Origin: Aidingimonas lacisalsi
GTDB taxonomy: Bacteria; Pseudomonadota; Gammaproteobacteria; Pseudomonadales; Halomonadaceae
Reading direction: 5' to 3'
Length of the DNA: 64,000 nucleotides
NCBI RefSeq assembly: GCF_008079445.1
Contig: NZ_VRYH01000004.1
Span: 248,001 to 312,000 of the forward strand
Below are positions 17,909 to 27,886 of the stretch, piece after piece (position 1 is the stretch's first letter; every line of letters begins with the position of its first letter). Below the pieces are notes generated by a model that worked only from the letters and a program-made list of their open reading frames with translations, did not search any database and was not told the origin of the DNA. The position numbers and the translations under genes are program-made.

Positions 17909-18127
17909 GTCGTCAGGAGTCCTTGGACGGATGATAGCTCGGTACAGAAAATGCTATGGGTTCGGGAATCATAAAGATTTGGCGACCAGACTTCCAATCC
18001 ATGCCGCGGGGATTGTGTTCTGATAGACCTTATTTAACATAATATACATTATGCGCAATTTCATCATGGCAAGAACACCCAACCATATGCTCTCTCTATC
18101 CATCGCACCAATCATCGTCATACGACC
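17909..18127. other. AT-rich intergenic region with an inverted repeat
   Basis: No plausible gene lies here. The stretch from about 18026 to 18060 is much richer in A and T than its surroundings and holds CATAAT-atac-ATTATG (18038-18053), a perfect 6-4-6 inverted repeat about 130 bases upstream of the lipoprotein gene. It probably contains the promoter and a regulatory site for the retropepsin/7TM/ligase unit. I could not identify convincing -35 and -10 elements. Confidence 0.5.
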
Positions 18128-18164
18128 CCCATGACGCCTCATCGCGTGATCGAAGCGTCATGGG
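18128..18164 (-). terminator. Terminator downstream of ectC
   Basis: A perfect 10-base-pair stem (cccatgacgc / gcgtcatggg) with a 17-base loop lies 34 bases after the ectC stop. It has no T-run, but its position at the end of the ectoine operon supports a role in ending or protecting that transcript. Confidence 0.6.
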
Positions 18165-18197
18165 TGCAGATAGTAACGCGCCTATTGACGTCTACAC

Positions 18198-18593
18198 TCA
18201 ATCGTCTTCCGCTGGTGCATACGAACCATCTTCCCGATGTACTTCATTGCCCGTGATCGGTGGCGTGAATACACAGGCCAGATGCATTGTCTTGCGGGCA
18301 CGCAACAGATGTTCGTCGTGTTGATCGAGAATGTAGATGTCGCCCGGTTTAATTGGCCAGATCTTGCCATCGGCCAAGGTCTCTACTTCACCTTCACCTT
18401 CGATGCAGTACACGGATTCGTAATGATGCTTGTAGTGAATATGAGTCTCTGTCCCTTCGAATATCCTGGTGATGTGGAACGAAAAGTTACCACCATCGTT
18501 GGCCAGGACCAGGCGCGTGCTATCCCAGTTGCCGTTTTCTGCCGTCACCAGACGTTCCGTCTGGCGAGCCTCTTCGATATTACGCACGATCAT
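18198..18593 (-). CDS. ectC: Ectoine synthase
   Basis: Cyclises N-gamma-acetyl-diaminobutyrate to ectoine, the last step. The 131-residue protein is a cupin close to known Halomonas Ect[17 protein letters not shown] start, [23 protein letters not shown] (metal-binding cupin strand), [16 protein letters not shown] and [14 protein letters not shown] chose ATG 18593 because GGAGG lies eight bases upstream; an upstream in-frame start does not match the family. It is the third gene of ectABC, 93 bases after ectB, and the gap holds a strong hairpin. No hydroxylase gene (ectD) or dedicated aspartokinase follows. Confidence 0.97.
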   Translation of the reverse strand: MIVRNIEEARQTERLVTAENGNWDSTRLVLANDGGNFSFHITRIFEGTETHIHYKHHYESVYCIEGEGEVETLADGKIWPIKPGDIYILDQHDEHLLRARKTMHLACVFTPPITGNEVHREDGSYAPAEDD

Positions 18594-18623
18594 CGCGAAT
18601 TCCTCCATGCGGTTACACATAGA

Positions 18624-18650
18624 CGACGGCCCGTCAGGAACGGGCCGTCG
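18624..18650. promoter_or_regulatory. Hairpin in the ectB-ectC spacer
   Basis: CGACGGCCCGT-cagga-ACGGGCCGTCG is a perfect 11-base-pair stem with a 5-base loop inside the ectoine operon, 37 bases after the ectB stop and 30 before the ectC ATG. No T-run follows. It could act as an mRNA stabiliser or partial terminator that sets the ratio of EctC to EctAB. Confidence 0.6.
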
Positions 18651-18686
18651 CAGCGTTTGGTCAGCCTAGCCGTCTCCCGGTAGAGA

Positions 18687-19967
<1,281 letters not shown>

Positions 19968-20109
19968 CTATGGCGAGAAAGGAAACTCATTGGAACGATC
20001 GTGTTCATTGGCCCGAGCCCATGTCGGCCGGACCCGAGCGAATACACGAGGTCTACGTCGACCTGTCTGTTGACAGCAGGCCGGCGCGACCGGGTTAAAC
20101 GGGAATGCA

Positions 20110-20688
20110 TCAGATACGCTCGGGCTGGAAAGGTCCGATGCGTACCAAGTTTTCGGGATCGTGTTCCCCACCGAGTTGATCGGTCGAGAAATATTCACGG
20201 CTATTGAGAGGTGCTTGCCAACGATCCGCAAGGCGAGTGAAAAGCCCCCAGGAGGCTTCATTATCCGGCGTGATAGTGGTTTCCAGATGACGCACATCCG
20301 TCATTTCCGGGCGACCCATGACGGCTTCGACCAAACGGCGAGCCAGCCCCGTACCCCTGGCCTTTTCACCGACGGCGACCTGCCAGAGGAAATAGGTGTC
20401 CGGCGAGTTGCTTTTGACATAACCGGAAACGAAACCAACGATTTCTCCCTCTTCGTTGGTAGCGACGGCACAACTGTTGCGAAATTGTGTCGCTAACAGC
20501 AAATAAGCATACGCCGAATTGACATCCAAGGGCGGGCAGGACTTGACCAGTTCGTAAATCCCCCAACCGTCATCGGGGTTGGGCTTACGAATGAATAGCG
20601 GCGCTTTTTCATTGCCAACCACAGCATCCGCAACACTAGGTCGTGCGAGGTCGGCAGATGGCGTGAAAGGCTGTGTCGTTACGTTCAT
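20110..20688 (-). CDS. ectA: Diaminobutyrate acetyltransferase
   Basis: Acetylates diaminobutyrate at the gamma nitrogen using acetyl-CoA, the second step to ectoine. The 192-residue GNAT protein has the acetyl-CoA loop KARGTGLARRL, preceded by FLWQVAVGE, and family segments DGWGIYELVKSCPPLDVNSAYAY and TTITPDNEASW. It is the first gene of ectABC. A good sigma-70 promoter (20721-20748) lies upstream, and a second -10-like hexamer lies further back. High external salt is the expected inducer, by analogy with characterised halomonad operons. Confidence 0.97.
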   Translation of the reverse strand: MNVTTQPFTPSADLARPSVADAVVGNEKAPLFIRKPNPDDGWGIYELVKSCPPLDVNSAYAYLLLATQFRNSCAVATNEEGEIVGFVSGYVKSNSPDTYFLWQVAVGEKARGTGLARRLVEAVMGRPEMTDVRHLETTITPDNEASWGLFTRLADRWQAPLNSREYFSTDQLGGEHDPENLVRIGPFQPERI

Positions 20689-20720
20689 GGTTCTACTTCG
20701 CTGTTGCGAATTCGTTAGTG

Positions 20721-20748
20721 ATTATAACAGCCCTTTCGATTAGATCAA
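20721..20748 (-). promoter_or_regulatory. Probable ectA promoter
   Basis: On the minus strand TTGATC (20743-20748) and a perfect TATAAT (20721-20726) are 16 bases apart, placing the transcription start about 25 bases before the ectA ATG. A second TATAAT (20788-20793) lies 67 bases upstream without a good -35 and could belong to a stress-sigma or osmotic promoter. Confidence 0.65.
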
Positions 20749-20807
20749 AAAGTCTCTTATCTCAGAGCGGAAACTCCATAAATCCCCATTATACGGCTGA
20801 ACCCTCA

Positions 20808-20841
20808 AAGCATGGCGACTCCACGCGAGAGTGCCATGCTT
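20808..20841. terminator. Hairpin between gor and ectA
   Basis: AAGCATGGC and GCCATGCTT form a 9-base-pair stem, extended inside by ACTC / GAGT after a one-base bulge. It lies 32 bases past the gor stop and upstream of the ectA promoter, so it most likely ends gor transcription and insulates the ectoine operon. There is no T-run. Confidence 0.55.
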
Positions 20842-20872
20842 GAGTATAGACTGGTCGAATGGTATCGGCTGC

Positions 20873-22234
20873 CTACCGGCGGGTCACACTGCGCATGGTG
20901 ACGAACTCTTCCGCCCCGGTGGGATGAATGCCGACGGTAACATCGAAATCTGCCTTGGTCAGCCCGGCACGTACTGCGATGGCAATCCCCTGGATCACTT
21001 CTCCGGCTTCTTCGCCCACCATATGAGCCCCAATGACACGGTCGGAAGCATCATCGACGATGAGTTTCATCAGGCAACGCTCATCGCTTCCCGACAGGGT
21101 ATGTTTCATGGGGCGGAAATCGGCGCTATAGACACGGATGTTGCCGTAGACCTCTCTGGCCTCCTCTTCAGAGAGGCCCACAGTGCCGATATTCGGATGG
21201 CAGAAAACCGCTGTCGCAATGTTGTGGTAGTCCAGATTCCGGGGAGGATCATCGGTGAAATGGTGCTGCACCATATGCATCGCTTCCTCCAGAGCGACAG
21301 GTGTCAACTCCGGTCCACCGGTAACGTCGCCCAATGCCAGAATGGACGGTACCGAGGTTTCATAAGCTTCATTGACTTTGAGGGTGCCGTCGTCGTTGAG
21401 GACGATATCAAGCTGATCGAGCCCCAGGCTTTGCAGATGTGGCTTACGTCCTGTCGCTGCCAGTACGGCATCGACTTCGATGACTTCGCCGTTGGTGAGC
21501 GTCACTTGCAAACCACTCTGGGCACGTTCAATGCATTCGATATTGGTTTCAAAGTGAAGCTGAACGCCCTTCTTGGCCATTTCATCGCGCGTGAATTCAC
21601 GGACTTCGCGGTCGAAGCCTCTCAGGAACAGCTCGCCTCGATAGATCAAGTGGGTCGAGCTGCCGAGTCCGTTGAAGATGCTCGCAAACTCAACGGCGAT
21701 GTAGCCTCCACCGAGTACCAGGAAACGCTCGGGGAAGGTGTCGAGATCGAAGACCTGGTTGGAATCGACGACGTGTTCGTTACCGGGAAAGTCGGGTACC
21801 CAGGGCCAGCCGCCGGTGGCGACGAGAATCTTGTCGGCGCTGACCGTCTCGCCCGCGACGTCAATGTGGTGGGCATCGATGACATGAGCACGAGCGTTAT
21901 ACAGACGAACATCGGCACCATCCAGCAAGCGCCCGTAAATCCCATTGAGCCGCTGGATTTCCGCAATCTTGTTGTCGCGCAGTGTCGCCCAGTCGAAGCG
22001 TGGCGCTTCAGGCAGGTTCCAGCCGAATCCGGCACTGTCCTCGAAGGCGTCATGAAAATGCGCCGCATAGGAATAGAGTTTCTTGGGGACGCAGCCCACG
22101 TTGACGCAGGTACCCCCTAGATAGCGATCCTCGGCCACAGCGACGCGGGCCCCGGTTGCCGCCGCCGTCCGCGCGGCTCGGACTCCGCCTGAACCGGCGC
22201 CGATTACAAAGAGGTCATAGTCGAATTCGGACAC
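20873..22234 (-). CDS. gor: Glutathione-disulfide reductase
   Basis: Flavoenzyme that reduces oxidised glutathione with NADPH. I chose the GTG at 22234 (453 residues), with AGGAG seven bases upstream; longer in-frame ATG starts add residues without family resemblance. Signatures: FAD-binding VIGAGSGGVRAARTAA, redox cysteines GGTCVNVGCVPKK, NAD(P)-binding VLGGGYIAVEFASIFNGLG followed by arginines typical of NADPH preference, ILALGDVTGG, and the catalytic HPTGAEEFVTM at the C-terminus. It diverges from can; the 155 bases between them should hold both promoters. Confidence 0.96.
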   Translation of the reverse strand: MSEFDYDLFVIGAGSGGVRAARTAAATGARVAVAEDRYLGGTCVNVGCVPKKLYSYAAHFHDAFEDSAGFGWNLPEAPRFDWATLRDNKIAEIQRLNGIYGRLLDGADVRLYNARAHVIDAHHIDVAGETVSADKILVATGGWPWVPDFPGNEHVVDSNQVFDLDTFPERFLVLGGGYIAVEFASIFNGLGSSTHLIYRGELFLRGFDREVREFTRDEMAKKGVQLHFETNIECIERAQSGLQVTLTNGEVIEVDAVLAATGRKPHLQSLGLDQLDIVLNDDGTLKVNEAYETSVPSILALGDVTGGPELTPVALEEAMHMVQHHFTDDPPRNLDYHNIATAVFCHPNIGTVGLSEEEAREVYGNIRVYSADFRPMKHTLSGSDERCLMKLIVDDASDRVIGAHMVGEEAGEVIQGIAIAVRAGLTKADFDVTVGIHPTGAEEFVTMRSVTRR

Positions 22235-22389
22235 GAAGTATCTCCTGAAATGACAGTTCATCGTTGATCGGCAATGATGATACCAGCCGAGGAGGCAACT
22301 CGGCAGTGGCATCGATTGACGCGGACATGCCTGCACGGTAAAAACCGGGCTCGATGTCGATCATTCCAATCCGTTGGGGGGAACAAGCA

Positions 22390-23055
22390 ATGAAAGAGGA
22401 AATGCGACGCCTGCTGGAGCGTAACCAGCAATGGGCGAAAGCCATCAGTGAACAAGACCCTGACTTCTTCCCACGCTTATCGCAACAGCAGAATCCGGAA
22501 TATCTCTGGATCGGCTGTTCCGACAGCCGGGTACCCGCCAACCAGATCATCGATCTGCCTCCAGGGGAAGTGTTCGTCCATCGTAATGTGGCCAACCTGC
22601 TCCATCCCAATGACATGAATGCACTGTCCGTCGTGCAGTACGCGGTCGACGTGCTGAAGGTCAAGCACATCATGATCGTCGGTCATTACGGGTGCGGAGG
22701 CGTGCGTTCCGTCGTGGCCGGCGGAGAATGCGGTATCGTCGACTACTGGTTGCACTCCGTACGGGATCTTTTCAGTCGTCATCGTGCTGAATTGAGCGCC
22801 CTCTCCCAGGACGAACAGGTCGACCGTCTTTGCGAGCTCAATGTCCAGATGCAAGTGGACAATCTGTGTCGGACCAAGATCATCCAGCGTGCCTGGCAGC
22901 GTGGCCAATCGTTGGCGGTACACGGCTGGATTTATGGCCTGGCGGACGGGTGCGTTCATGATTTGGACTGCAGTGTGACGGGGCTTGATCAAGTCGCCCA
23001 ACTGTACCGTGTCGACCGTCCGGCATCGGCAGACGAGGGCACGTCAGACGATTGA
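22390..23055 (+). CDS. can: Beta-class carbonic anhydrase
   Basis: Zinc enzyme that interconverts carbon dioxide and bicarbonate, supplying bicarbonate to carboxylases. The 221-residue protein has the beta-class zinc ligands: cysteine and aspartate of CSDSR, and histidine and cysteine of GHYGCGG. VFVHRNVANLL and GWIYGLADGCVHDL are further matches to E. coli Can. I chose ATG 22390, which follows GGGGGA; an upstream in-frame ATG at 22354 lacks a ribosome site. The C-terminal tail (PASADEGTSDD) is acidic. Confidence 0.95.
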   Translation: MKEEMRRLLERNQQWAKAISEQDPDFFPRLSQQQNPEYLWIGCSDSRVPANQIIDLPPGEVFVHRNVANLLHPNDMNALSVVQYAVDVLKVKHIMIVGHYGCGGVRSVVAGGECGIVDYWLHSVRDLFSRHRAELSALSQDEQVDRLCELNVQMQVDNLCRTKIIQRAWQRGQSLAVHGWIYGLADGCVHDLDCSVTGLDQVAQLYRVDRPASADEGTSDD

Positions 23056-23220
23056 ACATCCGGTGATATTCAGTCAGCGAATGGCGCGTGTCATAATTTC
23101 GATTGTCCCTATCTCAAACGACTGTCTAAGGTTAAGCCGTCATCGGCGTCCACACTAGCGACTTCCGAGGGCGTGCGATAACAATCAACAATAGATAGTC
23201 AACCCGGAGTTGGGGACCTC

Positions 23221-24804
23221 ATGAATTTCAACAAGACCGTAATGGCCGCCGTCATTGGCGCGACCATGGCAGGCGCTGTTGCATTACCTGCCGCTGCACA
23301 AAGCGACGATGTGACCTCCTTGCGCATGGCGTACGATGCCGACCCGGTATCACTGGACATCCACGAGCAACTGTCCGGCGGCATACTGCAACTCTCCCAC
23401 ATGACATTCGATCCTCTGGTTCGCTGGACCCAGGACCTGGATTTCGAGCCACGCCTGGCTAGCGACTGGGAGCAAGTCGACGATACGACCTTGCGCATGA
23501 CCCTGCGTGAGGACGTCAGTTTTCATAGTGGCAACACGTTCACCGCCGAAGATGTCGTCTGGACCGTTGACAGGCTCAAACGCAGTCCGGATTTCAAAGC
23601 GATTTTCGAACCGATTTCCCGCGTCACGGCCGTCGATGAGCACACTGTCGAGTTCGAGACAGAGAAGCCTTACCCGCTGCTGCTCAATCTGGCGACCTAT
23701 ATCTTTCCGATGGACCGAGAGTTCTACACCGGTACGGATGAAGACGGCGATCCGAAGGACGAGATCGTCAAGAACGGCAATTCCTATGCCTCGACTCATG
23801 TGTCGGGCACCGGCCCATTCACGGTGAGCGAGCGTCAGCAAGGCGTGCGCGTGGAATTCGAGCGCAACACCAATTATTGGGATGAAGCGTCTCCCGGTAA
23901 TGTCGACCGGATCGAACTCACGCCGATCAGTGAGAACGCGACTCGAGTCGCCGCCCTGCTCTCCGAGGATGTCGATTTCATCGCCCCGGTGCCACCCAAC
24001 GATCTGGAACGTGTTCGTGAAGACGAGAACGCGAATCTGGTCACCATGTCCGGTACACGGATCATCCTGTTCCACATGAACCAGGAGCGCGTCGAGGCCT
24101 TCCAGGATCCGCAGGTGCGAAAGGCTTTTGCCTACGCCATCAATCAGGAAGGTATCGCAGATCGGTTGATGAAAGGGTTTGCCACGCCTGCTGCCCAGTT
24201 CTCGCCGGAAGGCTATGCGGGGCATGTGCCGGATCTCGAACTTCGCTATGACCTGGAGAAAGCCAAGACACTGATGGCCGATGCCGGTTACGAGGATGGC
24301 TTCGAGATCACGATGATGGCTCCGAACAACCGTTACGTGAACGATGCCAAGATCGCTCAAGCCGTTTCCGCGATGCTGGCACGTATCAACGTCGACGTCG
24401 ACCTCAAGACACTGCCGAAAGCGCAGTATTGGGGAGAATACGATGACCGTGCCGCTGACATGATGATGATCGGTTGGCATGCTGATACAGAGGACTCGGC
24501 CAACTTCCATCAGTACCTTACCGAGTGCCCTGACTCGGAAAGCGGTGGTGGGCAGTACAATGCCGGTAACTACTGCAATCCCGAGGTCGATGAGCTGGTC
24601 TCTCAGGCCAACCTGGAAATCGATCAGGACAAGCGCGCCGAGATGCTTCAGGAAGTCGAGCAGACGCTGTATGACGAAGCCGCCTTCGTTCCCTTGCATT
24701 GGCAGGATCTGGCATGGGCATCGGCGTCGCATATCGAGATCGAACCCATCCTCAATGTGATGAACTTCCCCTATCTGGGAGATCTGGTCATCAACGACGA
24801 ATAA
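23221..24804 (+). CDS. Dipeptide/oligopeptide ABC binding protein (SBP family 5)
   Basis: A 527-residue periplasmic binding protein with a signal peptide ending PAAAQ, then a typical family-5 mature chain: an N-terminal AYDADPVSLDIHEQ segment, PRLASDWEQVDDTTLRMTLRE, FHSGNTFTAEDVVWTV, GTGPFTVSE and a C-terminal HWQDLAWAS. It delivers peptides to the permease pair encoded downstream. The gene order and the prolidase at the end of the cluster suggest dipeptides, including X-Pro. Other family-5 substrates such as nickel or opines are possible. Ribosome site GGGGA precedes the ATG. Confidence 0.93.
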   Translation: MNFNKTVMAAVIGATMAGAVALPAAAQSDDVTSLRMAYDADPVSLDIHEQLSGGILQLSHMTFDPLVRWTQDLDFEPRLASDWEQVDDTTLRMTLREDVSFHSGNTFTAEDVVWTVDRLKRSPDFKAIFEPISRVTAVDEHTVEFETEKPYPLLLNLATYIFPMDREFYTGTDEDGDPKDEIVKNGNSYASTHVSGTGPFTVSERQQGVRVEFERNTNYWDEASPGNVDRIELTPISENATRVAALLSEDVDFIAPVPPNDLERVREDENANLVTMSGTRIILFHMNQERVEAFQDPQVRKAFAYAINQEGIADRLMKGFATPAAQFSPEGYAGHVPDLELRYDLEKAKTLMADAGYEDGFEITMMAPNNRYVNDAKIAQAVSAMLARINVDVDLKTLPKAQYWGEYDDRAADMMMIGWHADTEDSANFHQYLTECPDSESGGGQYNAGNYCNPEVDELVSQANLEIDQDKRAEMLQEVEQTLYDEAAFVPLHWQDLAWASASHIEIEPILNVMNFPYLGDLVINDE

Positions 24805-24808
24805 TCCA

Positions 24809-24837
24809 TGACGGCGCGCCCGGACCAGGGCGCGTCA
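24809..24837 (+). promoter_or_regulatory. Hairpin between binding-protein and permease genes
   Basis: CGCGCCC (24815-24821) and GGGCGCG (24828-24834) form a 7-base-pair GC stem with a 6-base loop, flanked by a TGA/TCA pair. It lies 10 bases after the binding-protein stop. Such stems often protect the binding-protein mRNA or reduce readthrough, so that more binding protein than permease is made. Confidence 0.5.
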
Positions 24838-24862
24838 CCGTTTCTCGTGTGGGACGCCTCTC

Positions 24863-25909
24863 ATGCTCGCTTTCTTGATCAAGCGTTTGTTTCATGCGCT
24901 GTTGGTGATGTTCGTCATCAGCGTGATCGCGTTTGCCATTCAGGACAACCTGGGAGACCCGATCCAGCAGATGGTCGGCCAGTCGGTACCTGAAAGCGAA
25001 CGCGCCCAATTACGTGAGGAATTGGGACTCAACGACCCATTCCTGGTGCAGTATCTCCGCTTCGCGATCAATGCTGCTCAATTCGATTTCGGCTACTCCT
25101 ATGTCTTCAACCAGCCGACCACGGAGGTCATTGCTCGGCATCTTCCAGCGACTCTGGAGCTGGTGGCTTCGGCAACCTTCCTGATCGTCGTGCTATCCGT
25201 ACCTATCGGCGTCTACAGTGCGATCAAGCCCCGCGCCTGGTTGTCACGTTTCTTCATGGGCATATCGATCATCGGTATCTCGATTCCCGTGTTTCTGACC
25301 GCGATCGTGTTGATTCAGATTTTTGCCATTGGCATCAGTTGGACCCCCTTCCCTGCGGATACGTCCTGGGGAACATGGCTCAACGAGGTGGTCTCTACCG
25401 AGGGAGGCATGCCGGCCTATGGCCGTGGTGACCCCATCCATGTCGTGGGTACCTGGTATACCAACTTCGCCTCTCCTCGTGGGCTCCTCTATCTGGTATT
25501 ACCCGCCATATCATTGGCCTCGATCATGTTACCGCTGTTCATCCGGCTGATACGTGCCGAGATGCTCGAAGTGCTGCAATCCGATTACATCAAGTTCGCT
25601 CGTGCCAAGGGCATTCGCTTGCGTCGTATCTACTTCTTGCATGCGTTGAAGAACACCATGTTGCCGGTCATTACCGTCGGGGGGGTACAGATAGGCACCC
25701 TCGTGGCCTACACGATTCTCACCGAAACGGTTTTCCAGTGGCCTGGCATGGGCCTGATGTTCCTCGATGCCATTGAGCGTTCCGACATACCGTTGATCGT
25801 GACCTATTTGATGATCGTCGGGTTGATCTTCGTGATCACGAACACACTCGTCGACCTGATTTACGGGCTCGTCAATCCTACGGTCAAGCTGACAGGAAAA
25901 CCTGCATGA
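24863..25909 (+). CDS. Dipeptide ABC permease (DppB type)
   Basis: A 348-residue inner-membrane permease with the N-terminal segment LIKRLFHALLVMFVISVIAF, a GLNDPFLVQYLRF stretch and the family signature FARAKGIRLRRIYFLHALKN (EAA loop that contacts an ATPase). About six membrane segments are predicted. It pairs with the next gene, whose start overlaps its stop as ATGA. An insertion-like loop (about 160-205) between membrane segments is longer than in E. coli DppB and probably periplasmic. Confidence 0.93.
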   Translation: MLAFLIKRLFHALLVMFVISVIAFAIQDNLGDPIQQMVGQSVPESERAQLREELGLNDPFLVQYLRFAINAAQFDFGYSYVFNQPTTEVIARHLPATLELVASATFLIVVLSVPIGVYSAIKPRAWLSRFFMGISIIGISIPVFLTAIVLIQIFAIGISWTPFPADTSWGTWLNEVVSTEGGMPAYGRGDPIHVVGTWYTNFASPRGLLYLVLPAISLASIMLPLFIRLIRAEMLEVLQSDYIKFARAKGIRLRRIYFLHALKNTMLPVITVGGVQIGTLVAYTILTETVFQWPGMGLMFLDAIERSDIPLIVTYLMIVGLIFVITNTLVDLIYGLVNPTVKLTGKPA

Positions 25910-26844
25910 ATTCGATGTCTCCTTCGCTAAGCCGCTGGTCACGTTTCCGCGACTCCTATTTACTGTACAGCTTCAAGCGTGACCTGATAGCACAACTCAG
26001 CCTGGTCATCTTCATTCTGCTCTTGGCCGCGGCAGTGCTGGCACCCTGGTTGGCACCAACCAACCCTTACGACTTGGCACAAATCGACCTCTTGGCTTCG
26101 GAATTGCCCCCATTCTGGATAGAAGGCAGTGACGACGCTTATCTCCTGGGCACCGATGCTCAGGGGCGAGACCTTCTGTCAACGATCCTTTATGGGGCGC
26201 GGGTGTCCTTGATCATCGGTTTCGGAGCGGTCGCACTGCAGGCAACCCTGGGGGTTTGCTTCGGACTGCTTGCCGGTTATCTGGGCGGTCGTATCGATGC
26301 ATTCCTGATGCGTCTTGCCGATATCCAGCTTTCCTTTTCCACGTTGATGGTCGCGATCGTGGTCGGCGCACTGGTCAAGGCGATTTTTGGCGGTGACACC
26401 TTCGGTGCCTACGCGGTCCCGCTCCTGGTACTGATCATCGGTCTGGCCGAATGGCCGCAATACGCTCGAACCGTACGAGCTTCCGTACTGGCCGAAAAGT
26501 CCAAGGAATACGTGGATGCCGCTCGTGTCATGGGGTTGCCGAGTCGGCGCATCATGTTCCGGCACATCCTGCCGAACACCCTCTCGCCGATTTTCGTGAT
26601 TTCCACGGTTCAGGTGGCCAATGCGATCATTTCGGAAGCTGCCCTCTCCTTCCTGGGGCTCGGTATGCCCGAGACACAGCCATCCTTGGGGTCATTGATC
26701 AAATCGGGATTCGACTACCTGCAGTCGGGCTCCTGGTGGATCACGTTGATTCCAGGCGCCGCCCTCGTCGTTCTCGTACTGGTGATCAACCTGCTCGGCG
26801 ATTGGTTGCGTGATGTTCTCAATCCACGACTCTACAAGGGCTGA
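25906..26844 (+). CDS. Dipeptide ABC permease (DppC type)
   Basis: A 312-residue permease, the second half of the channel. The N-terminal cytosolic segment ends FKRDLIAQLSLVIF, then LLGTDAQGRDLLSTILYGARVSL, a hallmark of DppC/OppC, and the EAA loop DAARVMGLPSRRIMFRHILPN. The C-terminus has GLGMPETQPSLGSLIKSG and the GAALVVLVLVINLLGDWLRD segment. ATGA overlap with the upstream permease indicates coupled translation. Confidence 0.93.
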   Translation: MNSMSPSLSRWSRFRDSYLLYSFKRDLIAQLSLVIFILLLAAAVLAPWLAPTNPYDLAQIDLLASELPPFWIEGSDDAYLLGTDAQGRDLLSTILYGARVSLIIGFGAVALQATLGVCFGLLAGYLGGRIDAFLMRLADIQLSFSTLMVAIVVGALVKAIFGGDTFGAYAVPLLVLIIGLAEWPQYARTVRASVLAEKSKEYVDAARVMGLPSRRIMFRHILPNTLSPIFVISTVQVANAIISEAALSFLGLGMPETQPSLGSLIKSGFDYLQSGSWWITLIPGAALVVLVLVINLLGDWLRDVLNPRLYKG

Positions 26845-26863
26845 TGACACCTCAGGAGATACC

Positions 26864-27886
26864 ATGTCACTTCTCGACGTTACCCATCTCGACGTGCGAT
26901 TCGCCCTGCGAAAAGGCGATGTGAAAGCGCTCCGCGATGTCAGCTTCAGCCTGGATCGTGGCGAGCGGTTAGGCATCGTGGGTGAATCCGGTGCCGGCAA
27001 GTCGGTCGCCGCTTTTACTTTGCTCAATCTGATTGCCAAGCCAGGCTACATCGCCGGTGGAAGCATCTGCTTCGATGGCCAGGAACTGATCGGTCGCAGC
27101 GATCGATCCCTGCGTCATATTCGCGGGCACCGCATTTCGATGATCTTTCAGGACCCGATGATGACCCTCAATCCGGTATTGAGCATCGGCGAGCAGATGG
27201 TCGAATGTCTCAAGGCGCATCGACGCATTTCGACGCACGAAGCACGAGCCATTTCCCTGCACAAGCTAGTTCAGGTGCAGATACCCTCGCCCGAAGCGCG
27301 TCTCGACCAATATCCGCATGAACTGTCTGGCGGTATGCGACAGCGTGTGATCATCGCGATCGCCCTGCTGCTCGACCCAGACATCATCATTGCCGATGAA
27401 CCCACGACGGCACTGGATGTCACGATTCAGGCCGAGATCATGGCGTTACTCCTTTCTCTCTGCGAGAAGCATAATGTCGGGTTGATTCTGATCACTCACG
27501 ACCTGGGCGTCGTTAGCCAAGTGACGCAACGCATGTTGGTCATGTATGCCGGTCGAGTCATCGAAGACGGTCCGACTCGGGAAATCATCAATGATCCTCA
27601 GCACCCTTATACTCAGGGGCTGATGAATGCACTTCCCCAGATGGCCACTCCTGGCAGTCATCTCAACCAGATTCCGGGCAGTATGCCTTCGCTCGACAAC
27701 CTGCCGAGCGGCTGTGCATTCCATCCTCGCTGCCATTTCGTGACACGCCCCGATGGTCAGCATCGCCAGGCCTGCAAGGAGCAAGTCCCTGACTTCGTTA
27801 CCTCCGGAAACTGTCGGGTCGCCTGTCATATGGTAGCCGACATGCTCGGGTACGAACGGATACCGGCTGAGGAGATAACGCAATGA
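26864..27886 (+). CDS. Dipeptide ABC ATPase (DppD type)
   Basis: A 340-residue ATPase. Walker A GESGAGKSVA, Q-loop in SMIFQDPMMTLNP, signature ELSGGMRQRV, Walker B IIIADEPTTALDV and the switch histidine in LILITHDLGVV are all present. The C-terminal FHPRCHFVT...C extension is the oligopeptide-transporter type and can hold an Fe-S cluster in some members. I chose ATG 26864 with AGGAG upstream; longer in-frame starts overlap the permease gene. Its stop overlaps the next start. Confidence 0.94.
   Translation: MSLLDVTHLDVRFALRKGDVKALRDVSFSLDRGERLGIVGESGAGKSVAAFTLLNLIAKPGYIAGGSICFDGQELIGRSDRSLRHIRGHRISMIFQDPMMTLNPVLSIGEQMVECLKAHRRISTHEARAISLHKLVQVQIPSPEARLDQYPHELSGGMRQRVIIAIALLLDPDIIIADEPTTALDVTIQAEIMALLLSLCEKHNVGLILITHDLGVVSQVTQRMLVMYAGRVIEDGPTREIINDPQHPYTQGLMNALPQMATPGSHLNQIPGSMPSLDNLPSGCAFHPRCHFVTRPDGQHRQACKEQVPDFVTSGNCRVACHMVADMLGYERIPAEEITQ

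Noticed and set aside
20831-22120. Open frame of 429 codons on the plus strand opposite gor
   Set aside because: It is antisense to an intact glutathione reductase with all motifs, and shows no domain or start signal.
23350-24732. Open frame of 460 codons opposite the peptide-binding protein gene
   Set aside because: The plus-strand gene has a signal peptide, family motifs and operon context; the antisense frame has none.
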